Assembly: GCA_950295325.1 (NCBI GenBank)
Contig: OX485803.1
Span: forward strand, 32,116,001 to 32,180,000
Source of the DNA: Polytrichum commune
Taxonomy: Eukaryota > Streptophyta > Polytrichopsida > Polytrichales > Polytrichaceae
Direction of reading: 5' to 3'
Length of the DNA: 64,000 nucleotides
Shown: positions 1-12,400 of the stretch, in pieces
Numbering within the stretch: the stretch's first letter is position 1
How the letters are laid out: the number at the start of each line of letters is the position of its first letter
Notes under the pieces: model-generated
The model's input: only the letters and a program-made list of their open reading frames with translations
Told to the model about the DNA's origin: nothing
Database searches by the model: none
Made by a program: the position numbers and the translations under genes

Positions 1-343
1 AAGCTATAAAATAATTGACTACATTTTCACCTTGGCTAATGTTGGTGCATGCCCAACTCAAAGAGGTGGGTGTCTAGCCCTAGCCATGTAATTGTATTAC
101 ACCGTTTATGGTATTTAGTGTCATGTACACTATTTGTGAAGGGCCTAAACTAGATGCCTAGATGTCTCAAAGTGTCCATCCTCTAATTGTCAATATGACA
201 CTATCCGTCAACATAAGTCAGACAAATTAAATGAAAAAATTGTTCACATTATGACATTTAGCATAGCACATTGGGATACTTGAGATGATAGTGTCGTGTT
301 TTAGTATGCAAGAGGAAGACATTATTGAGCATATTGATGGCAT
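1..343. other. Gene-free AT-rich leading edge
   Basis: I see no coding region. Around 100-140 there is a fragment of the TAGTGTCA-type transposon terminus that recurs through the window. The stretch 293-351, with a motif reading GCAAGAGGAAGA, resembles the spacer at 687-762, so this flank was probably duplicated before the MITE insertions described next. Confidence 0.5.
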
Positions 344-351
344 GTGTCATG

Positions 352-686
352 CTCGGGGGGGGTAGTCATTGGTTGGAGTAGCAATATACGTGCGAACAAA
401 TGATAGGGTAATTTAAAAACATGGGGGCTAAAAATTATAAATGGACTTAAGAGTAATATAGGGTATCAAAAATGACACTGGACATCTTTAAAGTACTATA
501 GGGTATGGAATAATAGGTAATTTGGAATTATAAGTAATGCAAGCCATTTTTCTATTAACCCAAAGTAGAAATTTACATAATGATAGCATGTGAAAAAAAA
601 AAGAGAATTGAAAGTAATACCCCCCTATAAAATAGTGGTTGTTCGCACCTATATCCTTAACTTTTCAACACACTGCTCCCCCCGAG
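352..686. mobile_element. hAT-like MITE, copy 1, with perfect 8-bp target duplication
   Basis: This non-autonomous element of 335 bp begins CTCGGGGGGGGTAGTC and ends in the inverted counterpart (CTGCTCCCCCCGAG). Further in, GTGCGAACAA on the left pairs with TTGTTCGCAC on the right. It is flanked on both sides by GTGTCATG (344-351 and 687-694), a perfect 8-bp target-site duplication. Terminal inverted repeats, no coding capacity and an 8-bp duplication point to the hAT superfamily. The superfamily is inferred from duplication length; no transposase is present. Confidence 0.75.
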
Positions 687-773
687 GTGTCATGTGTATA
701 CATTTTAGTTTGCAAGAGGAAGATGTTCTTGAGTATATTAATACCAAGTGTTATTTGTGTACACTACAATCAC

Positions 774-1108
774 CTCGGGGGGGGTAGTCATTGGTTGGAG
801 TAGCAATATACGTGCGAACAAATGATAGGGTATTTTAAAAACATGGGAGCAAAAAATTATAATTGAGCTTAAGAGTAATATAGGGTATCAAAAATGGCAC
901 TGGACATCTTTAAAGTACTATAGGGTATGGAATAATAGGTAATTTGAAATTATAAGTAATGCAAGCCATTTTTCTATTGACCCAAAGTAGAAATTTACAT
1001 AATGATAGCATGTGAAAAAAGAAGAGAATTGAAAGTAATACCCCCCTATAAAATAGTGGTTGTTCGCACCTATATCCTTAAATTTTTAACACACTGCCCC
1101 CCCCCGAG
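774..1108. mobile_element. hAT-like MITE, copy 2
   Basis: This 335-bp element is nearly identical to the one at 352-686 and lies 87 bp downstream in the same orientation. Its own flanks are ACAATCAC (766-773) and ACAATCAT (1109-1116), a target duplication with one mismatch. Different target duplications mean two separate insertions of one family rather than a single tandem duplication. The short open frames inside are not genes. Confidence 0.72.
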
Positions 1109-1299
1109 ACAATCATTTTGTAGACCCATGTGTAACATAGGCATACACCTCGTAAGACTGTTGAACATACTCATGCCAAGATGTTAATAAGCACACGTGA
1201 ACGCCAAGTGTCATGAGGTGACACTAATGGTAAAGTTGTTGATCAGTAGTGTAACCCACCATAAGCCTCAAAATAGGGTACATGACACTATTATGCATG

Positions 1300-1965
1300 T
1301 GACACTAAACACCATATTAAACAATGTACAACCTAACCTCCATAATCTCACTCCCTCTCATATGTCCCGAAGCCCTAGGGAACGGATGTGCTCAATTTAA
1401 ATCTCCCTCCTCATTTTCATGTTTCCCTCCCATATATCACAGGCTTTGTCATTAAAAATAACTCACCAAAGAATTCAAACCACACTCATGCACTCATCAA
1501 GTTGTCATTATTGTAATGTTGACTTTGTGTTATTCCATAATGTCACACTCTACTATCACACATCCATATTAACACTACAAACCTCACATATCCAAAACAC
1601 ACTAACCTCCCTAATATCAAGCTTGTGACAACCAAAGTGCACGTGATATTAAGGAGGCCCACAATGTTAACATGGATGCCTGATAATAGAGAACTAGTGT
1701 AACCTGTGACTCTATGGAATAACACCAAGTCAATAATTGCAATAATGATGATTATGACAACGATGACAACGTGATGCGTGTGAGCATGTGGTTTGAATTT
1801 CTTGATGGATTATTTTAATGTCAAAACCCATGATATATGAGAAGGAAATGTGACAACAAGGAGGGAGATTAAACTGAGCACATCTGTTCCCTACAGTTTC
1901 AAGATACAAGAGAGCGAGTGACATTACAACAGGTGACATTAAAGAGGTTAGGGTGTATTAATTAT
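1300..1965. repeat. Large foldback (inverted repeat), arms about 310 bp
   Basis: The arm at about 1305-1615 is complementary to the arm at about 1645-1965, with the axis near 1632. For example GGAACGGATGTGCTCA at 1379 pairs with TGAGCACATCTGTTCC near 1875, and the segment around 1455-1545 pairs with 1715-1810. Pairing is imperfect but runs the full length. The outer ends carry GTGACACTAAACA and related termini like other MITEs in this window, so it is probably an old foldback transposon. It lies about 1.2 kb upstream of the CCCH gene start. Confidence 0.7.
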
Positions 1966-2179
1966 CTATGTCAAATGTGGAAATGGGTTTTTCTTTTAAT
2001 AAAATCATAATAAAATAAATAAAAACATGAGAAACATGTTTTGGGGAGAGAGGGGGAGGGTGGGGGCAAATTGGAGTGGGTCCGGGGAGCGGGGAATGCC
2101 TAACGGCCTAGCAACCGCCCCACCTCATTGGGAATTATTTTTCTTCCTTCCCCTGCCCGCTGCCCGCCGCCTGCTTTCT

Positions 2180-2218
2180 TGATCTGCCTCCTCGCTCTCT
2201 CTCTCGCTCTCGCGCTCT

Positions 2219-2256
<38 letters not shown>

Positions 2257-2412
2257 TTCTTGTAGTAGCCACCGAATCCCTCTTCTTTCCTTGCACCCAA
2301 TCGTTGCGAAACAATCACAACCACAGAATCCCCTGTTCTTGATCCAATCCCCCACCATTAACAATTTTCCTCACCCGAGTCTCCTTCTTCTTCTTCTTCT
2401 TCTTCTTCTTCT
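2180..2412. repeat. CT and CTT microsatellites upstream of the CCCH gene
   Basis: A (CT)n tract fills about 2194-2254 and a (TTC)n tract about 2386-2412. Pyrimidine-rich microsatellites like these are frequent in plant promoters and 5' leaders. The surrounding 2100-2560 is richer in G+C than the upstream sequence, consistent with the proximal promoter or an upstream leader exon of the gene starting at 3149. Confidence 0.7.
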
Positions 2413-2544
2413 TGTTGCATGCAGCATCACTGCCTGCACGCATGCATCAGCACAGGCTAGGGGGCACTAGGCTTTGCAAGTCTTCATGTGCTGCCACCAT
2501 TAGGGGTTGTTTAGGGATCTTGGGTGCAGGAGTTTCTGGCAGCC

Positions 2545-2676
2545 ATGATGATGTTGCGAGTGGGGACCTCAGAGGCTGTAGTCAATGAGCAGAGGGTGAA
2601 GGAGCTTGACATGTGCAAGGAGATCAGGAGAGGGCAATATCATTCGGATGTGATGAGACGAGACGAGATGAGATGA
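2545..2676 (+). other. Possible upstream ORF or alternative first exon (43 codons)
   Basis: An ATG-led frame of 43 codons begins MMMLRVGTSEAVVNEQ and ends at TGA 2674-2676. It lies 470 bp upstream of the CCCH start codon in the GC-richer leader. I do not recognise the peptide. It could be a regulatory uORF, part of an alternative leader exon, or chance. No splice join to the main CDS was needed or found. Confidence 0.2.
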
Positions 2677-3032
2677 GATTAGGGTTATAAAGTTCAGGGT
2701 TCGCCGGATGCATTAGGATTCGGAGGGAGGGGGATCGATGTGGCCACCCATGCCGACAGCAGCAGCAGCACTGATCATGATTCATGGAGGATGCCATGAC
2801 ATGTGTTTGTGAGGCGTAGAGTACGTAATAACATTGTGCTGATGCAGCAATTGCAGAGATTTTATGCATACACCTGCAAGCCTGAATCTGATGAAGCATG
2901 AAGGAGGAGCTCCGGGAGGCCAACCAACGGGAAGCAGATGAAAGAATATTATTCATCATAACCTATATTAACCGATCTTGGCAGGGATTGAAAATGGAGG
3001 GAACTCTACATAGAAGTTAATTAGTAGGTCAA

Positions 3033-3040
3033 TATATATA
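3033..3040 (+). promoter_or_regulatory. Candidate TATA box of the CCCH gene
   Basis: TATATATA lies 109 bp upstream of the start codon, followed by a leader containing a (GA)n tract at 3101-3121. A TATA at this distance would give a leader of about 80 nt. Transcription could equally start further upstream in the CT-rich region. This is a sequence match only. Confidence 0.35.
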
Positions 3041-3148
3041 GGGTTAAGGTCAGCATTTATCGTGTTTTATAGGAGAGTGCAGCTAGCCGTAGGGATAAGA
3101 GAGAGAGAGAGAGAGAGAGAGAAAATTTGGTTATAATAAAGACGAATC

Positions 3149-3410
3149 ATGGGCTCGGCATATGAGCCAGCATTGAAGAAGGCCAGGATCTTCGAAGTGC
3201 CTGCAGCGCCGGAAGTGAATGGAAGTGGAGCTGCTGTTGTGAATGGGTTCGGGAGTAATATTGCTCTTGTGAATGATGGGAGTGTAAGCGGGGCGGATCA
3301 GCAAGCTGCTGCTCTGGCTGCATTGAATGGAGACTTGGAGTGCCGGCGGTTCAGTACCATGGAAGGATGCCCTTATGGAACCAAGTGCAGATTCAAGCAT
3401 GGCGCCTCTG
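3149..3410 (+). CDS. CCCH-KH gene exon 1 (extra N-terminal finger)
   Basis: Encodes residues 1-87 plus one base of codon 88. It starts MGSAYEPALKKARIFEV, a basic region resembling the N-terminal lysine/arginine patch of the family, then an Ala/Gly/Asn-rich linker and a complete CCCH finger ending at H84. The donor is CTCTG|GTAACA. Reading through the donor runs into intron sequence that stops at codon 102. Confidence 0.82.
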
Positions 3411-6400
3411 GTAACATACTTATATTACATCACATGCTTATCTATTGTGACACATGACTCATATGTATGCATTCTGTTCTACTCTCATGCATCATCTTTC
3501 CTCTGCATATACCTAGCGCAAGGGCCCTGAAAAGCTTGACATCACCTCTGTCCAGTACCTAGGGTAGGGATAGATGTTAACATTGGTGAAAGTGGCACAT
3601 CTACCATTAACCTGCATATTGGGACATACGTGATGAACTTCAGGCCCTTGTGTTGAAATGCCCACTCACTCATTTGCATTCTCTTCCCTCTTCATGCATT
3701 ATCCGCCACTGGAATCCAATGGACTAATGTCATATTCATTTGTCACCTTTGTGACATTCTAAGTTTCCATTGAGAGGGTGTCATATTTGTGACATTATTG
3801 TACTCAATAAAGTTGACATCAATGTAGTCAAAATACATTAGTGATCTCTCCTCTATATAAGGTAGACAACCTTTATTTGGTTACTTTTCTTAACCAGACC
3901 ACCTATATTTGAGTGGTATGTGGTTAGGTGTGGCTCCAAAAATAGATACCAAAAAGACATATCTTCAAAAGTGACTGGACTATGCACTCAAAATATGACA
4001 ATTGATCTAGGCTCAATAGTAAACATAAATGGGAGGGACCCATGACCATTTAATGAGCACAAGAATCTTCACTTTGATATTGACTAAGATATTCATACGA
4101 ACTCTGAAAATTATCTCGATTTGGAGCTGCAAATAATCTTGTGCTAATTGCAAATTTCGTATCCTATAAGTGGGCTAGTCAGGAAATAATTATAATAGTA
4201 ATAAAGTAACCATTTATGACCCATCTATCTTAAAGCACAATAGCACCCTGAATTGCTCTACGTCACCTCTGTCCAGTATGTAGGATAGGAGTAGATGGTA
4301 CTCTTGGTGAAAGTGTAATATCGTAGATATTGATGCATAGCTAAGTGATGGACTTCGATTCAGGCCCTTGTGATGAAATACCACTTACTGCTTGCTTTGC
4401 CCCACTCACTCAACCACATGTCCCATTGACTGTGATACCCATTCACATTCATTCTGATGATCTCATCGATCTATGTGCTACATACTGCGTAATGCACAGG
4501 GGGGCTGACCTGAAGTTCCTCACCTCTCCCTCTCTCTCCCAATATCTAGGATAGGGGTAGATGTACACTTATCACCGAGTGGTACTATCTACCCCCAGTC
4601 CTAGATATTGGACAGAGGTGATGAACTTCAACCACATATCCCATAATTTGACTCATGAACCCCAATTGTGGGGTCCTCTCAGAACCAAGACAATGGTGAT
4701 TGGGTTCTTGACCTACTTCTTGAAGATGTAAGACTCTTGAAGCCCATCATGAGTTGGCATACATATGTAGTGGACAACTCATGGTATTATTTGGAGTGAG
4801 TATGGTGATGCACAGATGATGAGCCTGTAATGTCCTCAATACACATTGATGATTCAATTTTACTTTTACAAAAGAGGAGCAACATGCTTGGAAAGAGGGC
4901 ATGGAGAGGAATCCATTGATACTTTATTCTATAAATTAGAAAAGGTTCAAATTTTTGGTTTCGGTTTTGAAACAAGTTTGTGTGAAGCTGTGTAAAGCAG
5001 AGGTCATCGTCTAGACCCTCAACGAATTTTTTTCACTTATTAGCAAAATTATATTCTCTTTTAGTATTTACACTCATAAAATTCATTATAGTACAAAAGC
5101 AGCTCAAGACTAGTGCTTGCTAAAAACAATTTAGCAGCCCCAAAGTCTTAACCGCATGAAAAAAAGAAGATGAACAACTTATTACTCAATTATGATAACA
5201 TACACAGTGAGGATAGGCACATACCTATATTATATATCAACCACTTTATCAGTTTACCACTTCACCACATATTTCCCCAAGTGGTAAATTGTCCAAATCT
5301 TCTGATGTATTTACCCTTCTTTGATTGGTATCCTTGTCTAGTACCTTTGACTAGTATCATAGAGCTTCATGTTGGTTATTGGTATTTGATTTCAATATTG
5401 TAAGGAAAGAATATTATTTCCTTGGGTGGGATATGTAAGTGAGATTGCCTCATATTGTGGGCATGATTGTTTGCAGACGAGAGAAATATGGAGCAACCTG
5501 TGTCTGCTCTAGGAAGCAAAACCAAGCCATGCACCAAATTCTTCAGGTATGTTCCTTTGATCACATGACCCATGAATACTCCCCTCAATTATGATATAAT
5601 AGAGGGCACCCTATTTATCTTTACTATTGTTGGAATGTTGTTTCCACATGGGATTCAAGTGGGTCTCAACAAATGTATGAAAAACACATGGCAAGGTGTG
5701 ATAGGAAATTTGCAATTCTCCATCAGAATAGAGAGCCCTTTACTATATATTCTGAGCAGCTCTGGTAGCAGCATTGACACCTGCAGCTTCACGCACGCTC
5801 TGCAACTTTCAGGGCGTTTAGGATTGACGTTGAGCCTAGTAATTAAGTATCACACCCTGGCCAGAAATACTGATGTGAGGAGGACCATCGTCTAAGGTAA
5901 ATTGTTAAAAGCTATCCATTGGGATGAATTACCGCATAATATGGATTGCCAATATCTCAGTGCAGTCAGTCTAGTGAGGGTCACTTTTCAAATCGCATTC
6001 CATATCGATTAATGTTTATTTAATTATGGACTATTTCTTTCAGAGGGGTACGCGTCACCTGTAGTAACTTCAATGTAGGCTATCAGTTGGCCAGTCACTA
6101 GTACTTCAAAATCAAGCAGAATCAATTGTACAGTTTCTTTTGGATTTCCCCCTTTGGGACCAATGATCAACCCACCCAGCAGCTAGCCAGGCCCGTGTTG
6201 ACGATAGTGACCATGTGGTTTTGATCACAATTAATAAACATAAATTCACGACCAGTCGTATTAGTATCCTATTGATTTTGTTTACCAGGTAAAGATTTGT
6301 GGCTGGCTACTGAAATTTGATCGGTCTCTGGCACAATTAAATCTTTAATTCAAGCTTGAAATATGGTCTCTTAGGAAGTAGATAATAGATATCCTGCTGA

Positions 6401-9400
6401 AAACTAACTTGCCTCCTATTACCCTAGAGCAATATTCTGGCTCTACTGATAACAGATATTCCATTGTCTCAAAACAAATAAATAAAAGTTATTATCAACT
6501 AGTTGTCTGTCAACATGCTACCTTGAACTCTCCAAAAGTTTTTCAGGTCTCTAGGTTAAGGGCCACTTGACACTATGGCCAAGGGCCTTGCCTGTGAACA
6601 TAAAGTTTTGTGGGCCCTTGAAACTCATCCAAAGGCCGTACCATGGAGAATTAAAATTGAATACCTTGTGGTCAAGGGCCTTCAAGTGTATTGTAAAGAC
6701 CATATGCAACGGGGCTCTCAACTAAATACTATTTCATTATCATCTAGTTTATTTGGGCCTTTTTACATAAATAGTGATAATAAATCAAGGGTTAAAATAT
6801 TTTTAAATGTCATGGGCTCCCGGTTTTGTGTTAGACTCGCCTCTTTGAGATCAACTTGGCATAAAATTTGGAAAGCATGAAATCATCCATTGCATGCCAT
6901 GTAGGACTTCATTTAGGTTTTTCATCCATTCAAGTTTCCGTGGTCCCTTGGCCCTAAAGTTCTAGTTAAGCCAAATTTCAACTTCCTCAATAAGGGAGAA
7001 TCTTCCAAAAAATGTGAGATTTCTATCACTCACCAAGGACCGCTATGGGACCATGTGGTCTTAACCCTAGAGCTGTAGTTCTCTTCAACCATATAAATTT
7101 ATGATTTTCTACAATGATAGATGCTAGAATCACATTCATAGATTTCATAACATCTACATAGTGGAAGAAATTCTATTGAAGACCACTCATTTAGATATGC
7201 TTAAAACATCCAGTTGCCAGCATTTTGTGCAACCACTCTGTTTTGAATCAAATTCACATAACTGCAGAAACGCATTCATTTCAGATTTATGATATTCAGC
7301 CTATCTGAGTCAGCTGTTGGTTGAAAAATTTGTGATTGATTGTCCACATTGTTCTTACCTTACCTATGTAGGAACAACCCTGTAATAAAGACAAGGGAAA
7401 ATGACATTCTCTTAGCTGCATTTGCCCAGCCTGCATGGCATAGGGAGGATGATAAGACATGACCTGTAACTTATCAAACTAAAGATCTTCTGATGGGCTT
7501 ACTAATCTTTCTGATAGTAGCTGGTCTGAAAAATCTGATCATTTAGATTCTGATAATTCTGCCTTTCAGACTTCCTCCTTAGCCATTGTTCTGGCAAGGT
7601 CAAAAGGGAGGCTGTGTCTGTGAGCCTTTGTATTTTGGGTCAAGGCCTTTGGCTTACTACTAATGAGTCCTGCTGCTACTTCAGTAATTTAGACATTGTA
7701 AGCCATGTACAGTCCTCCTGGTTTGAAGTTACTTCTTATGCCACTGAATAAATGTCATATTTATTGGTTTCTATTTTGTACTCTCTAAATTTATGTGATT
7801 AAAAGCATAGGCCATCGACTATCACAGACTACAGTTCTACCATCTCTCCTTATTACCACCTAGTCCTTAGTTTTTAATCATCCTCTATATTGGTTCATTT
7901 TCAAAGTCGGTAGTCAAGGACACTTACTTAATAGAACTTGTTCAAGGCCTGCCTCTTAGGGTCTATTGGATCAGCGATATTACATAATGACAGATTAGTA
8001 GCTACTAGGCCTTTCCTCTCTTTCTTATTAAGCAAGATATTTTTCAAATAGGATCCTGATAGAAAGCTTAAGATATTTTCAATTGTTTACTTTGATTAAT
8101 GAGAAGATCCAAAGAATTCTGTAACACTGGGTGGCAAGCAATTATGCGTTACAAGATTCTGGATTTGACCAAGATTGGAAGGAGTTTTACCTATTTTTCT
8201 CTATATTGTACTAAATATTTTCATCCATGCCATATCAACAACACATTTAAGAAGTCTTCCTTGCAGATTCAGCATTGCAATTTGCATCTTGAATTAATGT
8301 TGGTGGCTTTTACTTGACCTCCAGAGGTGTCACTAACCATTTCTTACAGTTGGAAATACTCCTCTACTCCCATAGTCCATTTTGTAAATTGTCGCAATTC
8401 ATATGGAGATATTTTTCAGTTGCTTACTCAATGTTCGTAATAACTGCCAAGAAAGAATCTCAAGTCCTGAGCTTCTGATATCTGAGATGTGATGTAGATT
8501 AATGGTGCTCTTGAACTACACAGTACAGAGCTCAGTGTATATTCAAGACAAACCTTCAAAGAAATCTCAGTTAAATACAATGTACCAATTTTGGGCACCA
8601 AATTAACATCTCACAAGTTCAAATCACCCCCTAACTTTCCACAAGAATTCTATATGGTTCTCACGATGTCTTATCAGTTTTAGCACCATAATAGCCACTA
8701 TCAATTGCAAGTTCCTCCACTACCTTGAGATAATGGTCCATTTAAGACTCTCTTCAAGAATCCATCCACCATGGCTATCACAAAATAAATTGTCAAAAAA
8801 GTATCTATTTATAGACTATAAGTCATATTGTGAGAGCATTCCAACATTATAGAGTGTTGAGTCCTCTCAATAATCCATGAACCAATACTTATGCACTGAT
8901 TCGATTGCTCTGCTGCATCCATTCTTTTCTTTGTTTTGTCCTTCCTAGCATAAGGATGCTTTTGTAGACTAATTGATTTAAGGAAGTGGGCGTAATTCAC
9001 TAACCCATCTTAAACGGACACTTGTATTTGAGCGGTAGGTGGTTAGGTGTGGATCTCATAATGGACAAAAAGATGTGTGCTCAAAAGAGATTGGACTACC
9101 GTGCTCAAATTTTGTTAACAAGTGTAGGCTCAATAGTAAACATAATTAGGGGGACTTGTATGACCCTTTAATAAGAATATGAATCATATCTTCATATGAG
9201 CTCCAAAAACTATGAGGGATTGATTTAGGGATGTGGATACAATTCGGATTTGCTAACCATCTTGCATTAATTACTTGGTTTATATGCTACAAGAATTGGG
9301 TGCTAAAAGTGTCCGTTTATGGCCCACTTCCTTCATAAGTCATATTGTGAGAGCATTCTAACATTATAGAGCCTAAATAATCTCAATAATCCATGACCCA

Positions 9401-12400
9401 AGAATCATATATTGATTTGTTGCAACCAATATTTTTCTACGTTTTGTTCTAACATAAGGGTTCTTCTATAAACTAATTTGACTATTTGTGTTGGATACAC
9501 AGCACATCCGGGTGCCCATATGGTGAGGGTTGCCATTTTTTGCACTACGTTCCGGGCGGGATTGCGGCTTTGGGTCTTGTACCCTTGGGAATGACTACAT
9601 CCACCACAACAGGGGCAATTTTGACCCCCACATCAGGTGTGTTACGCACCACGATTGGTGGGTTTGGGCCAACTACATCTTCCCCCATCCCCACATTGAG
9701 CTCATCTAGTGACCCGAGTGTCACCGTAGGGGGTTACAAAACAAGGTTGTGCAACAAGTTCAATACCGCAGAAGGTTGTCGATTTGGGGATAGGTGTCAT
9801 TTTGCTCACGGGAAGAGCGATTTGCGACCCTCCAATGTTCGCTGCAATGACCTTGACTACATGGTAAGTGCATACTCTTACCCTTCTCTTCACACCTTTC
9901 TTTGCTACCAAGCCTAAATCCCATTATTTATGTTTTGCAATGACAGGAATTGTGATGTCTTCATTTTGATTCTCTTCCACAAGATGGTTGCAAACGTAGA
10001 TTGTAGAACCATCTAGTAGAAGAAAATTACACTAGATATCCGATTTAGTGTGGCATCAAAATTGATGTGCCATGTTAATTAGGACTAGTCTTCTTGACTT
10101 GTCATGTAACATTAAATATCATATATTACCTTCTCGAGTTGCCACCCATTTGTCACAAGACAATAGTTGTGGGTTGATGATACATAGTATGGGCCACAAA
10201 AATAGATGTTTAGTGTAGTGGTAAGACCATGTGGACATTGAGTTGTAGATTGTAACATTGTTGTTGGCCATAGTCATATTGTGGAAACCAACACAGACAT
10301 ATATAATTGAATGAATGAACATGACCAACTTAATGAAATTGAAAGAACCAAGGATGGAATTCTTCTTCAGCTTCGATCATGACCAAGAATATTGAGCATG
10401 GAAATTCTCGCTGCAGCTAAGTAAAGTAGGATAAATTTTATCAAACTCATGGATGCACTAGAAAATTAACTGTAGAACCCTGTATGTACAGTTTTCAATC
10501 CTCTGGCAGGAATTGAACTATAATCAAATTAAGGGTTGGGTGGGTGGGGTAATACTTGCTAGTTAGGAAAATTCTAAATGATAAAGCAAATACCACTTTG
10601 ACGTTTGGTCCCTTTGGATCATGCTTCAGAAAACGAGAGCCGACTTGAAGTCTTCAATTCAAGAAAAGATCATATATTTAAGTTGTATTGGAGGACAGAA
10701 ACCTCAAGTTAGTAAAACTACTCAACTTAACCAAATGTTTATGGACTTGACCACTCTGCCACCTTCTCGGAGCAGGAAAAAAATTTATACATCATTATGT
10801 AATACAAAAAGATTGAAACTTGGTTTTACTGAACATATATGCAAATATAAACACTTTCTTCAGAGTTCCTAAATACAAATTGGTCAAATTGATTGGTGGA
10901 AAACCTCTTTCACAATTGCACTATAATTTGTAAGTTTGATGACCTATGCCCCTAGAGCAATTTATATCTTATGAAAGAAAAAATGAACATTTATATCCTA
11001 TCTTACTAAAGGTATGTGAATCGGGGATAATCTAAATTATAGCCAACTTGTTGTTGGATAATATTTTGTTGGTATACTTAGGTGAAGTCTATATTTCAAT
11101 GGTCACATTAAGCCCTATAATAGCAATAGAATCTATTAACTCTGCAATCATGTAAACAACTTAATCTCACTTTGAATCCCCAAACCCACTTCGTAAAGTT
11201 TTAATTATTATCCAATTTAACAAAATCAAAGACCCACATACCATTATGCTCAATCAAGATACTCTTGGTCGTTCTGGGAATGCAAACTTTTCCAACAAGT
11301 ATATAGCATAGGGCTTAAACTATTGTGCATTTTGAGTTGGGTCACGTTGAAATGAACTCAAAGGTGTCTGTTCTTATAAATGCATCCAAAATAATCACGT
11401 TAAAAATCATAAGATTCAAATATGCTCTTAAAAGATTAATCCAATCACTTGTATTCTATTGTTAAAGCAAAATGCACATTTGTTAGATACATCCAAAGTC
11501 GTACATGGCATCTAGATGAAGAGTCACTAGGTTGAACTTGACTTTTGAGGTTCTGTTAAAATATTAATCATATGCACATTGCATGATCATCGATTTGGGG
11601 CGTCTATAATCAAAAAATTAAGATTAAAATTAAGCATCTATGGATGGATGAGACCATGGGTGAGTAGAATAGTGTCCAGACAAAGGTTTGAAACAATCAA
11701 ACCTTGGATAAGTTAAGTGCAATCAACTTCCACTTGTGGAAGCATATATTTCATGACTTGACCATTGTGAGGCCCGAAACTGTCTTGGGTTCTTTACATG
11801 TGAATACTGAAAGGTTGCAAGGCTAAGGGTGCCTTGTTACCTTGTTTTTTCAATGGTCCATGCCACCTTGGATCCTCAACTCTAATGCAAGAGGCCCTAT
11901 GTGCTCTACTCCCAAATCCTTGACCTTGACCAAGGTTGTAGAGTTGCTTTTCCTTGCTACAATACAAGTGGCACGTGTGCATGGCGATGAGCAAGGACAC
12001 TGGGTACTATAAAAAATAAATTAAATGTTATATATATGAGGCAATCATCATGGTAAGGGTTGATTGAGATTATGGGGCGTTCATTTGTTGACACAATCCA
12101 CCTTCATAGTAAATATATATCCCAGTTTGATTCTTCTAACATTCCAAAATGTAAGGCAGATGTTGTGTGTTTAATATATTTTACGGATCATAGGATGTGC
12201 ATGACTTGTACATGCATAAACTTGGATTTCAATTCATGACATGTATCCTTGGTGTGCGGTAAAAGCATGGTGCAAATTTGTTGTTAATTCAGTCAAATAT
12301 GAGTCCCACATAATTACATCAGGTGGTTGACTCCATGATTCATCGGACTATACGATGATTTCTCTCATTTTCACCCTCTCGCATGTTAGATGTCGTAAAC

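Noticed and set aside
5572-5895. 107-codon open frame after CCCH-KH exon 2
   Set aside because: It lies in intron 2, overlaps no conserved sequence, and the family sequence resumes exactly at the 9503 acceptor.
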